From assembly GCA_964478455.1 (NCBI GenBank), contig CAYZJD010000024.1, positions 1 through 21,647 of the forward strand: a DNA stretch of 21,647 nt. The letters are read 5' to 3'. This DNA comes from CAYZJD01 sp964478455 (GTDB lineage: Bacteria; Acidobacteriota; Terriglobia; Bryobacterales; Bryobacteraceae). Both the position numbers and the translations under genes were made by a program. Each line of letters opens with the position of its first letter. The stretch's first letter is position 1. Positions 1 through 8,207 of this stretch are shown here, piece after piece. Under the pieces are notes generated by a model. That model was given only the letters and a program-made list of their open reading frames with translations, had not been told where the DNA came from and searched no databases.

Positions 1-55
1 CCACAATCAGCCGGGAGCGGAACTCCCTCCCGGCAATCACCAGCTTGTCGTCCAT
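1..55 (-). CDS. thiG: Thiazole synthase ThiG, N-terminal fragment
   Basis: Only the first 18 codons lie in the window; the gene runs off the left edge. The minus strand from the ATG at 55 reads MDDKLVIAGREFRSRLIV, which matches the characteristic ThiG start (LVIAG-EF-SRLIVGTGKY). ThiG is the cytoplasmic enzyme that builds the thiazole phosphate half of thiamine from 1-deoxy-xylulose phosphate, dehydroglycine and ThiS thiocarboxylate. A GAAGGA tract sits directly before the ATG, closer than usual, so the exact start is slightly uncertain. The catalytic lysine and phosphate-binding residues lie outside the window. Confidence 0.8.
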   Translation of the reverse strand, partial: MDDKLVIAGREFRSRLIV

Positions 56-215
56 TCCTTCATTCTAAGCCGCGGCCCGCGAGCAGGCGGCCGGTAGTGG
101 TGCTTTAGCGTGGGGATGGGATTCCGGCCAATGAGCTGAGTCTGCGCTCTAGGCCGAACCCATCGCCAACGGGCCACAGGGATGAGCTTCCGAGCATCCA
201 GTTCCCGCCTCCAGT

Positions 216-580
216 GATGTCCATGACTGGCGGAAACGCTACGGCGAGGTGAACGAGCACAACGGCCGGCTTCCCCGGGCTTGCTGCCTGGAGAAGTGGG
301 AGAAGCAGGCCATCGTCGGGTTCCATCTGAAGAACCCCCTGGAAGGTTACCGGCGGCTGACGGTCATGACGCTGGATGCCGACGTCGTGGCGGTCAGGCC
401 GTCCAGTATACGGCGAGTGCTCAGCCAGGCTGGGCTGCCATCGAAACGGAACGCCAATGCTTCGAAGAAGGGTACCGGTTTCGCGCAGCCGGTGGCGGCT
501 CATCAGCACTGGCACATCAATGTTTCCTAACTCAACATCGGCGGGGGACGTCTTACATCGGATTCTGGTGTGTGGCGCGC
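216..580 (+). pseudogene. IS3-family transposase (OrfB/integrase) remnant
   Basis: The frame beginning near 216 reads DVHDWRKRYGEVNEHNG, then EKQAIVGFHLKNPLEGYRRL, RRVLSQAGLPSK, KKGTG and HQHWHINVS. This is the helix-turn-helix and start of the rve integrase core of an IS3-type transposase; HWHI-VS carries the first catalytic Asp region, here changed to Asn (HINVS). A TAA at 528 replaces the expected aromatic residue after VS. The next bases (LNIGGG, then shifted frames) still resemble the core for about 50 bp. The N-terminus, most of the DDE core, both terminal repeats and any OrfA partner are missing. It cannot encode a working transposase. Confidence 0.75.
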
Positions 581-581
581 C

Positions 582-1826
582 TCATACGTGGCCCACGTGG
601 CCCACGATGCTCACGCGCCAAGGCTGCAGGTTCCAGTAGGTCAGTGATCGCCAGAGCCATTCAGCAGGCCCGAAGCGGAAACGTGTCAGCCACCAGCGGC
701 TGAGGAGCGCTTGTGCGGTAAAGAACAGGACCGCATAAAGCAGCCGGATCGATCCTGTCAGCATGGGATACAAACCGAGCCCATAGCCGTATGCTGCCAC
801 AGTGAAGACGAGCGACTGCATCAGGTAGTTGGTTAGCGCCATCCGACCAGCCCATCGAAGTGGGTTCAGGCGTGGATACCAGCGTTTGGTTTCGAGGAGG
901 AGCAAAATGACGGCCACATAGGCGAGCCCCTGAGCCATTTGCCCGATGTCGGCTCCGACGCGAAGAGGGGAGCCGTTTAGCCATGTGATGTGGCCCGCAT
1001 AGAGCAAGTAGCGCTGAAACTCTCCACCGAAGTACAGGGTTAGCCCCACCGGGAAACCCCACAAGACAACGCGGCGCAGAAGCCTTCGATGCGAGCACGA
1101 GTCCCGGAAAACGCCGCAGCGGCCAGCCCACAGCCCGAGGAGAAAGAGCACGAACGAACTGTCAGGGAAGTAGGTCCGTCCACGTCCGAGTGATTCTCGA
1201 ACCTCGCCCCAGCGGTTGTGGACAAGCTGCTGATAGGAGATCGTGGCATAGGACTGCGCCTCCTCGGCGATCATCCGCTGCCGTCTTTCCCGAAGTCGTG
1301 TGGGGTCGATCCGCGCAGACTGAGCCGCGCTGGTTTCCCGAGAGATGCGCCGTGTGAGGCTGATCTCGCCACCGATAAGAACCATGGAGTATAAGCACAG
1401 CGCGAGGGCCAGGATCGCCTTTTGAGGCACGCGGTGCATTGCCACCAGATATGCCCCGAACAGGGCGTAGGACCTCAGAATGTCACCATCCCAGACGAAC
1501 ACGCAGTGACAGACGCCGATCAGGAACAGGAAACAGAGACGTCGCAGATAGTACGTGACGTGGCTGCGTCCTTGCTTTGCGGCTCGATCGAACTGGAGCG
1601 AGAAGCTCACGCCAAACGCGAATGTGAAGATCGTGAAGAATTTGCCCCGCACCAGGAACGCTTCCATCCGGTCGGAGATTGCATCGAGCGGTGAAAGGCC
1701 ACCGCCGCCGGGTAGGTTTGCCCACAGAATGCCAAAGAGGGCGAACCCCCGCAGAATATCGAGGGAGTCGATGCGCTCGGCCGGTGCCGTGGGGCCGATA
1801 GATGATATGGGAGAAGCAGAGTCCAC
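582..1826 (-). CDS. DUF418-family multi-pass membrane protein
   Basis: This 414-residue protein starts at GTG 1826, with a GAGAGGGA tract about 8 nt upstream. Residues 17-45 carry the family signature ERIDSLDILRGFALFGILWAN. Several hydrophobic helices follow, and the C-terminal DUF418 part contains NPLRWAGRMALTNYLMQSL and GPAEWLWRSLTYW. Such proteins are inner-membrane proteins of unknown biochemical role, distantly like acyltransferase-3 membrane folds. The last residues (GHVGHV) come from a tandem 9-bp repeat at 587-604, and the stop codon lies where the IS3 remnant ends, so the natural C-terminus may have been altered. No operon partner is seen; the upstream 500 bp hold no gene on this strand. 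Confidence 0.8.
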   Translation of the reverse strand: MDSASPISSIGPTAPAERIDSLDILRGFALFGILWANLPGGGGLSPLDAISDRMEAFLVRGKFFTIFTFAFGVSFSLQFDRAAKQGRSHVTYYLRRLCFLFLIGVCHCVFVWDGDILRSYALFGAYLVAMHRVPQKAILALALCLYSMVLIGGEISLTRRISRETSAAQSARIDPTRLRERRQRMIAEEAQSYATISYQQLVHNRWGEVRESLGRGRTYFPDSSFVLFLLGLWAGRCGVFRDSCSHRRLLRRVVLWGFPVGLTLYFGGEFQRYLLYAGHITWLNGSPLRVGADIGQMAQGLAYVAVILLLLETKRWYPRLNPLRWAGRMALTNYLMQSLVFTVAAYGYGLGLYPMLTGSIRLLYAVLFFTAQALLSRWWLTRFRFGPAEWLWRSLTYWNLQPWRVSIVGHVGHV

Positions 1827-2336
1827 CTTGGTTCCCTCTCGATTCCGCTGGATCTACCTCGTTTGCCAGCCGGTGTCGCGACAACGGGGATCAGACCACG
1901 CGACGGACGATCGAGAAGCTCAGGATACAATGCCGTTGCGCATCCCCCACACGGTACCTCTCACGGGTGACGGGTGACAAGTTTGCCGAAAGCCGCAGAA
2001 GCATGCGCCTGGCGATGGACCGTCGCATTCACGAGCTTCCTTGCGGACAAGCGGGGTGCTTGCCGAGACCAAGGTTCATCCCGCCCTCGGCATCACCAAT
2101 GACCATGTTCGCATCCGTGCGCTTGAAGGCCGGTTGCTGCCTCCTGTTGCTCGCTCCAGGGCGAAAGTGGTGAAGATTCAGGTCCCAGCAGCCGCTACAA
2201 AGGTGTCAATCGGATCGCATCATTTCCTCCCACTTCACTTCGCGCCTGTGCTCCAGGTATCTTAGATGGGGGCGACGCGAATGAAGGCGCACTTCTTCTG
2301 CGCAACGGAGCCTTCGTGTTCGCAGGGTCAGAAACC
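1827..2336. other. Long non-coding interval, no gene recognised
   Basis: About 510 bp separate the divergent DUF418 and glycosidase genes. Short frames are open here on both strands, but none has a family signature, a convincing ribosome-binding site or a signal peptide. A short direct duplication (GGGTGAC twice, near 1968-1979) and a TACAAT box at 1923-1928 without a matching -35 element are the only visible marks. The interval should hold promoters for both neighbours, which I cannot place. It may be decayed coding DNA, given the IS remnant nearby. Confidence 0.5.
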
Positions 2337-3725
2337 ATGACAAAATCTGAACATTTCTTGTGGAGGCGGCGTGATCTCTTGGGTGCGACGCTATTGCCGG
2401 CGGTCTGTCGTACCGCCACTGCGAAACCGGACGATGCGGGCGCGCGTTCCGTCAAGAACCTCAAGCTGAGCGTTAGCAGAAACGGGCGATTCTTCGAGGA
2501 CCAGAACGGCAAGCCGTTCTTCTACCTCGGCGACACCTGCTGGCTGCTGTTTCAACGACTGAACCGCAAGGAAGTGGACGAGTACCTGAAGGACCGCGCC
2601 GGCAAGGGATTCACCGTGATCCAGGCTTATGTCATTCGCGGCCTGGAGAAGAGGCATCCTGACGGGAACAGCTCGCTTCTCGGGGAGTCACCGTTTATCG
2701 ACCGCGACCCGACCAAACTCAACGCCGCGTTCTTCACGAACATGGACTATGTCATAGACCGAGCTAACGAGCTGGGGCTGGTGATGGGCCTGGTCACCGC
2801 CAAGTCGTGGCACGTCAACGAACACCCAGAGCGTGTCTTCAATGCTCAGAACGCCTTCACGTTCGGAAGACTTCTGGGTGAGCGCTACAAGAACAACGCC
2901 GTCCTGTGGTACGTGGGCGGGGATTCGCCGCCGGGCCAAGACGAGGCCACTTGGGTCGCGATGGCCCGGGGACTAAAGCAAGGGAGTGGCGGAAGCCAGC
3001 TTGTCTCCTATCACGGGCAGGGAAGCACTTCCTCGTCCCTGTGGTTTCACAAGGCGGACTGGCTCGACTTCAACTCGATCCAATCCGGGCATCATTTCGG
3101 GTCGGACAGCTACGCGTTCGTCAGCAAGGACTATGCGTTGACACCCGCCAAGCCGACCGTGGACATGGAGGCGGCGTATGAGAACCATCCCACGGGTCCC
3201 AACAAGCCGCGCATTGACGCTCACAAGGTGCGTTCTCAAGCCTATTCGGCCATGCTCGCTGGCGCGGCGGGGCACGGCTACGGCACGTTGGACTTGTTCT
3301 ACTTCTACAAGGACGCCGACGGTCCGTTCCCTAAAGATGGTTTCCAGCACTGGCGCACCGCGATGGCCTACGAGGGCTCTCGCCAAGTGGGGATGATGCG
3401 CCGCCTGTTCGAGCAGAGGCCGTGGCACAAGATGGTTCCCGACAAGTCAGCTATCGCGTCGGAGCCGGGCGACGGCCCGTACAGCCTCGTTGCGGCGCGG
3501 GCCGAAAACGGGAGGTTCGTGATCGCATATGCGCCGCGCGGCGGGCGCGTGAGCATTCACATGAGTAAGCTCAGCGGCTCGCCAGTGAAAGCTCAGTGGT
3601 ACGACCCACGCAACGGAACTTGGAAAGCCATCGGTCAGTATGTCAGCCAAGGCGTCCAGGCGTTTGTTGCACCATCCCAGGGCGAGCAAGACGACTGGGT
3701 TCTGGTGCTCGATGCCGAGCCGTGA
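2337..3725 (+). CDS. Exported DUF4038 / apiosidase-like glycoside hydrolase
   Basis: The 462-residue product starts at ATG 2337, with an AGGG about 10 nt upstream; an in-frame GTG at 2316 is a weaker start. The N-terminus has WRRRDLLGATLLPAV, a twin-arginine-like signal. Residues about 45-370 form a DUF4038 TIM-barrel domain (family GH140 type, apiosidase and related enzymes): NGKPFFYLGDTCW, FTVIQAYV, YVGGDSPPG (Asp196) and VDMEAAYEN (Glu278). Asp196 and Glu278 are the likely catalytic pair, by analogy with the family and not proven here. The last 90 residues resemble the putative collagen-binding C-terminal domain often paired with DUF4038 (YDPRNG, DDWVLVLD). The predicted role is periplasmic or secreted attack on plant pectic side chains. 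It stands alone, with no transporter or other glycosidase beside it. Confidence 0.8.
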   Translation: MTKSEHFLWRRRDLLGATLLPAVCRTATAKPDDAGARSVKNLKLSVSRNGRFFEDQNGKPFFYLGDTCWLLFQRLNRKEVDEYLKDRAGKGFTVIQAYVIRGLEKRHPDGNSSLLGESPFIDRDPTKLNAAFFTNMDYVIDRANELGLVMGLVTAKSWHVNEHPERVFNAQNAFTFGRLLGERYKNNAVLWYVGGDSPPGQDEATWVAMARGLKQGSGGSQLVSYHGQGSTSSSLWFHKADWLDFNSIQSGHHFGSDSYAFVSKDYALTPAKPTVDMEAAYENHPTGPNKPRIDAHKVRSQAYSAMLAGAAGHGYGTLDLFYFYKDADGPFPKDGFQHWRTAMAYEGSRQVGMMRRLFEQRPWHKMVPDKSAIASEPGDGPYSLVAARAENGRFVIAYAPRGGRVSIHMSKLSGSPVKAQWYDPRNGTWKAIGQYVSQGVQAFVAPSQGEQDDWVLVLDAEP

Positions 3726-3827
3726 AAGCGAGATGCGTTGAGTCGATTTGGCTGTGCTCTCCAATCAGCGGGGCGGCCTCGAACACGGTGACCCGCGCAG
3801 TGCAACGGCCGGCAGCCGGAGATTCGC

Positions 3828-4973
3828 TCATCCCGGTCGCCGGCTCCCGCCCAGCCGGTAACGCCTGCCCCGCCATTCGATCTCCCGGGCGAAGGCGGAC
3901 GCAAGCGAGGAATACAGCCAGAGCCACGTGGCGAGCGGCGTGAGCCACGCGTAGGCCCGGCCGTGGCGCCGGAACCACCGCTCCTGCTCCGGCAGCGCGA
4001 GCGCCGCAAGCCTCGCGCGGCGCGCGCCCTTCCACATCCCGAAACCCCAGATCGCCGGGAGCGCGCCCAAGCCCGCCCAACCTCCGCGAGTGACTTCAAC
4101 CACGCACGCTGTCGTGGCCGCGCAGTACACCAGATGCGCCACGAGAGCATACCACCAGAGCTTCGGCCGGTGGACGCGCGTCAGAATCATCTGGCGCCGT
4201 ATCCAGCCGAAGAACTCCCCCGGCCCCGTGTGATCGATGCTCGCCGTCAGCGCGCCGGGCGCGAAGCGTATCTCCAGGCCGGCCTCCCTCACCGCATCGC
4301 TCAGCCGGTAGTCATCGCTGAGCGAGCCCCGCCAGAACTCGGCCACCCGCAGCCGCTCGAAATCGCGCCTCCGGATCGCCATCGCTCCGCCCCAGGCGAA
4401 ATCGCACGGCCCCGCGCCGAACCGCCCGGCGATGACCGCGTTCCACGCGCTGCGCGCCAGCGAACAGAAATCCGGCGGCTGTGGCAGGTGCCAGCGGTAG
4501 CCGGTGCTGGCGCCGGTTCGCTCGCCCGACAAACCTGCAACCAGGGCGCGCAGCCACAGGCTTCCCGGCCTGCCGTCGGAGTCCGCGAAGGCGAGGATCT
4601 CGGACGCCGGACGCGCCGCGGCTACCGCGGCGAGCAAGTTCCCGATCTTCTCGCTGCTCTCGCGGTCTCCCTCCCCTGCCAGCACGATCCGCGCTCGCGC
4701 TGGAACCGCGCCATCCGGAATATCGGCCGGCGCCCGGGCCGCGACAATCAGCTCGTAGTCCGGGTAATCGAGCGACGCGAGCGCGGCCAGGTTCTCCGGC
4801 AGTCCCTCCTCAGGTCCCTTTACCGGGACGATCACCGTCGCAGGCGGCAGACGGCGCTCCTTGCGCGCGTGGCTGACGCCCTCCTTCCAGTAGGCCGCGC
4901 GCGCACGCTCCCTCCGTAGCGACAGCAATGCCAGCGCCAGCGCGGGAATCACCAGAACCCAGAACCAGAGCAC
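3828..4973 (-). CDS. Membrane glycosyltransferase, ceramide glucosyltransferase/HpnI-like (GT21 type)
   Basis: The open frame extends upstream into the divergent peptidase gene, so I place the start at GTG 4973, which gives 381 residues and begins with a membrane helix (VLWFWVLVIPALALALLSL). The GT-A domain follows: ATVIVPVKG (about 46-53), the nucleotide/metal motif FADSDG (Asp131 and Asp133), the acceptor-side motif LSDDYRL (219-225) and RQMILTR (260-266), a variant of the (Q/R)xxRW element. Two or three C-terminal helices precede REIEWRGRRYRLG, an ending typical of HpnI-like enzymes. It probably transfers a sugar to a lipid (hopanoid, ceramide or similar) at the inner membrane. No other hopanoid gene is next to it, so the substrate stays open. 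There is no good ribosome-binding site at the chosen GTG. Confidence 0.75.
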   Translation of the reverse strand: MLWFWVLVIPALALALLSLRRERARAAYWKEGVSHARKERRLPPATVIVPVKGPEEGLPENLAALASLDYPDYELIVAARAPADIPDGAVPARARIVLAGEGDRESSEKIGNLLAAVAAARPASEILAFADSDGRPGSLWLRALVAGLSGERTGASTGYRWHLPQPPDFCSLARSAWNAVIAGRFGAGPCDFAWGGAMAIRRRDFERLRVAEFWRGSLSDDYRLSDAVREAGLEIRFAPGALTASIDHTGPGEFFGWIRRQMILTRVHRPKLWWYALVAHLVYCAATTACVVEVTRGGWAGLGALPAIWGFGMWKGARRARLAALALPEQERWFRRHGRAYAWLTPLATWLWLYSSLASAFAREIEWRGRRYRLGGSRRPG

Positions 4974-5026
4974 CCGGAAGAGTGTAGCAGACGCGCGGAT
5001 TCGCCGAATTACAGCGGGCCAGCCGC

Positions 5027-5032
5027 TATACT
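5027..5032 (+). promoter_or_regulatory. -10 box for the aminopeptidase gene, possibly leaderless
   Basis: TATACT at 5027-5032 ends 8 bases before the ATG at 5041. A transcript initiated 7-8 bases after it would begin at or within two bases of the start codon. No Shine-Dalgarno sequence fits between the box and the ATG. No convincing -35 element is seen at 17 bases upstream (the sequence there is CCGAAT). Confidence 0.45.
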
Positions 5033-5040
5033 CAGAACTG

Positions 5041-6306
5041 ATGCTCGTCCTTCGGTTCCTGGTCGCAGCGGCCGTGCTCGCTGCTCCTGTTCTCGCTGCC
5101 GGGACGATCCCGAAGGAGGAATACCGCGCGCGGCGCGATGCCCTCCGCAAGGCCCTGCCGGACGGCGTCACCGTCCTCTTCGGCCGGACCGGCAAGGAAG
5201 TCGCCCCTTTTCGAACCACTTTCCTTCAGGAACCGAACTTCTTCTACCTGACGGGCTGGCGCGAGCCGGGAGCGATTCTCGTCCTCGCGGCCCAGGAGGA
5301 GACCCTCTTTCTGCCGGCCCGCGATCCCAAGGCGGAGGTCTACACCGGACGCCGCGTCGGTCCCGGTGATCCGGACGCGGCCGAGATCACCGGATTCGAA
5401 AGCATCTTGCCGGTTGAGCAGTTCGAGAGCCGCCTATCGAAGCTCCTCGAGTCACATCGGAAAGTGTATGCGCTCACTGGCGCTTCGGCAGAGGAGAGGC
5501 TCCGTGCGATGCTGCCGCTTCGCGAAATCGCTGACGCCGCCGAACCGATCTGGAGGCTCCGGCTCAAGAAATCCCCCCGTGAAGTCGAGCTGATTCAGCA
5601 AAGCGTGGACGCCTCCATCGAAGGCCATCTGGCGGCCTGGAAGCGCATCGCTCCGGGATCTTATGAATACCAGGCTGCCGCCGCGATGGTGGGCGCGTGG
5701 CTCGGTCTCGGCTGCGAGCGCAGCGCCTATCCACCGATCGTCGCCTCCGGCTCCAATGCCACCGTCCTTCACTACGATGCGAACACGCGGCGGATGGACT
5801 CGGGCGACCTGTTGCTGATCGATGCCGCCGCCGAGTGCTCGGGCTACGCTGCTGATATCACCCGCACCGTCCCGGTGAACGGCAGGTTCACGCCGCGGCA
5901 GCAGGAGCTGTACGAAATCGTGCTCGGAGCGCAGAAAGCCGCGATCGCGGCGGTGAAACCCGGCGCGACGCTGGACAAAGGCACGTCCAACAGCGTCAAC
6001 GACGCTGCCTATGATTACATCAACTCACACGGCAAGGACCGCCAGGGTCAGCCGCTCGGCAAGTACGTCTTGCACACCACCAGCCACCACGTCGGACTCG
6101 ACGTTCACGACGGCGGCAAGCTGTTCCGGCACGGGCCGCTCGAGTCTGGAATGGTGATTACCGTCGAGCCCGGGATTTACATCCCGGACGAGGGCCTCGG
6201 CATCCGGATCGAAGACGTCGTACTGGTGACGGAGAGCGGAAGGAAAGTGCTCAGCTCCGCGCTTCCTAAGGAAGCGGACGAGATCGAGAGAACGCTCGCG
6301 AAGTAA
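5041..6306 (+). CDS. pepP: Exported Xaa-Pro aminopeptidase (peptidase M24B, PepP-like)
   Basis: The 421-residue protein opens with a signal peptide (MLVLRFLVAAAVLAAPVLAAG), so it acts outside the cytoplasm, unlike E. coli PepP. Residues about 25-155 form the aminopeptidase-P N-terminal domain (FFYLTGW, REPGAILVLA). The pita-bread M24 domain follows, with all five metal ligands expected for PepP: Asp261 (LLIDAAAE), Asp272 (YAADITRTVP), His349 (TTSHHVGLDVHD), Glu376 (VITVEPGIY) and Glu391 (GIRIEDVV). It should remove N-terminal residues ahead of proline from peptides, using two Mn or similar ions. It is the first gene of a likely three-gene unit; the histidine kinase starts 6 bp after its stop. 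Confidence 0.9.
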   Translation: MLVLRFLVAAAVLAAPVLAAGTIPKEEYRARRDALRKALPDGVTVLFGRTGKEVAPFRTTFLQEPNFFYLTGWREPGAILVLAAQEETLFLPARDPKAEVYTGRRVGPGDPDAAEITGFESILPVEQFESRLSKLLESHRKVYALTGASAEERLRAMLPLREIADAAEPIWRLRLKKSPREVELIQQSVDASIEGHLAAWKRIAPGSYEYQAAAAMVGAWLGLGCERSAYPPIVASGSNATVLHYDANTRRMDSGDLLLIDAAAECSGYAADITRTVPVNGRFTPRQQELYEIVLGAQKAAIAAVKPGATLDKGTSNSVNDAAYDYINSHGKDRQGQPLGKYVLHTTSHHVGLDVHDGGKLFRHGPLESGMVITVEPGIYIPDEGLGIRIEDVVLVTESGRKVLSSALPKEADEIERTLAK

Positions 6307-6312
6307 AGCAAC

Positions 6313-8175
6313 ATGCTCTCGCGCAGACAGGCTGTCGGCTACGTTTCGGTGCTCGCGGCCGCGTTCGCCGTGGCTGTCGTAGCGGGCTTTACCGCCATGG
6401 GCCGGCAGGTGGACGCGGATGCTTACGATTGGATGTTCCGCCTGACCCCGCCCGCCTCCTGGCAGCCTGAATCGGCGCTGCTCACGATCGACGAAGCCTC
6501 GCTTGCCGGTATGGGCGGCATCCGCCGGCTTCGGACCATTCTCGCAGAGGGACTTGAGAGCCTTGAGGGCGTGCCCCTTAAGGCGGTGGTCCTGGACATC
6601 ACGCTCGCCGACGCCGGCGACCCTTCCGAAGACGCACGGCTGGAAGCGGCCATGTGCAAGATATCGAACCTCGTGCTGGCCGCTGAGATGCTGCCCGCCG
6701 GCCAGGGATGGCAGGAGCCGCTCGGGCGGTTTCGCCGCTGCGCCGCCGCAGTCGGGCACGTCCATGCGGCCCCCGACGAACTCGACGGCGTGAATCGTCA
6801 CATCCCGCTCGAGAAAGTTGCCGGCAACCGGCGCTACTGGGCCCTGGCGCTGGAAGCGTTCCGCCTGAGCCGCGGTGTGGAACGCATCGTCGAGTCCCCG
6901 GACGATCTCCAGGTCGGCTCCGTCGTTGTCCCCGCCAGACGCGAGGACGCACGCTCGGTCCTCCTCCGTTACTTGCCACCCGCTGCCGATAGCTCAATCC
7001 CGATCCAGCACCTGTCGATCGACGCGCTTCGGCGGGATCCAACTCTTCGTGAGCAGTTGCGTGGCAGAACCGTCTTTGTGGGCGTCACCGCTCAATCGGC
7101 GGCCCGCGACAGGCTGATGACGCCGTTCGCCACGGCCCGCCCGATGCCGGGCGTAGAGATCCATGCAACCGCCTACGAGACGCTGGCTCGCGGAGGCTTT
7201 CTCCGGCGCGCGTCGGAGTCCTCTGTGCTCCTCTTCGCGGCGCTGCTCGCCGCCGCTGCAGGAGTCACCTACGCATTCCTGGCCGGCTGGCTTGCGTACG
7301 CAGCCGGCGCGCTGCTGCTGATTGTTGCGCATGCCGTCCCATTCATCCTGTTCGCGCGCGGCGCGGTCCTGCCGTATTCTGTCCCGGTTGCAGCCGCCTG
7401 GCTCTCTGTCGCCGGCGCCGCCAGTTACCAGTACTTCGTCGTTCGCCGGCAACTGCGCCGCACCGAAGCCGAGAAATCGCGCTACCAGCAGGCGGTTCAC
7501 TTCGTCACTCACGAGATGCGGACGCCGCTCACCGCCATTCAAGGATCGAGCGAGTTGATGAGCCGCTACAGTCTGCCGGAGGACAAGCGGAAGCAGATCG
7601 CCGGCCTCATCCACACCGAGTCGCAGCGCCTTGCGCGCATGATTGAAACGTTCCTCAGCGTCGAGCGTCTTTCCGCCGGGCAGATGGAATTGAAGCGCGA
7701 ACCGTTCCTCGTGCGCGAACTTGCCCTGGCCTGTATCGACAGGACCCGCCCGCTCGCCGATCCGAAGCGCATCCTTGTCCAGACCGGAGAGATCGAAAAC
7801 GAAACGCTTGTCGGCGATCGTGAGTTGATGGAGTACGCGGTCTTCAACCTTCTGACCAACGCGGTGAAGTACTCGCCTGCCGGAACCCAGGTCGCGGTCT
7901 CGGGCCGGCGAGACGGCGTCCGCTATCGGCTGGCGGTCGAGGATCAAGGAATCGGCATGGATGAGAAGGAGCTGCGCAACCTCTTCAGGAAGTTTTACCG
8001 CACCCGCCGGGCGGTCGCCTCCGGCGAGCCCGGCGTCGGCATCGGTCTCTCCATCGTGGAGCAGATCATCACCCAGCATGGGGGTTCGGTCGAAGTTTCC
8101 AGCGCGCCCGGCAAGGGCTCCTGCTTTACACTAGTGGTACCAGTGGCGGTTTCAGCGGATACGGCTAGCCGGTGA
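6313..8175 (+). CDS. CHASE2-domain sensor histidine kinase
   Basis: The 620-residue membrane kinase has one N-terminal helix (about 8-28), an extracytoplasmic CHASE2 sensor domain (about 35-290, including DWMFRL and FVGVTAQS), then three closely spaced helices (about 300-380). The HisKA domain carries the phospho-acceptor His400 in FVTHEMRTPLTAIQGSSEL. The HATPase domain has an N box (NLLTNAVKYSP), G1 (VEDQGIGMD), F (LFRKFYR) and G2 (GVGIGLSIVEQII). The catalytic core is complete, so it should be active. It lies 6 bp after the peptidase gene and its TGA overlaps or abuts the response-regulator frame. CHASE2 ligands are mostly unknown, so the signal cannot be named. Confidence 0.9.
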   Translation: MLSRRQAVGYVSVLAAAFAVAVVAGFTAMGRQVDADAYDWMFRLTPPASWQPESALLTIDEASLAGMGGIRRLRTILAEGLESLEGVPLKAVVLDITLADAGDPSEDARLEAAMCKISNLVLAAEMLPAGQGWQEPLGRFRRCAAAVGHVHAAPDELDGVNRHIPLEKVAGNRRYWALALEAFRLSRGVERIVESPDDLQVGSVVVPARREDARSVLLRYLPPAADSSIPIQHLSIDALRRDPTLREQLRGRTVFVGVTAQSAARDRLMTPFATARPMPGVEIHATAYETLARGGFLRRASESSVLLFAALLAAAAGVTYAFLAGWLAYAAGALLLIVAHAVPFILFARGAVLPYSVPVAAAWLSVAGAASYQYFVVRRQLRRTEAEKSRYQQAVHFVTHEMRTPLTAIQGSSELMSRYSLPEDKRKQIAGLIHTESQRLARMIETFLSVERLSAGQMELKREPFLVRELALACIDRTRPLADPKRILVQTGEIENETLVGDRELMEYAVFNLLTNAVKYSPAGTQVAVSGRRDGVRYRLAVEDQGIGMDEKELRNLFRKFYRTRRAVASGEPGVGIGLSIVEQIITQHGGSVEVSSAPGKGSCFTLVVPVAVSADTASR

Positions 8176-8207
8176 TCGCCCCGGGCGCGGCCCCTGGAGA
8201 TGACGAG

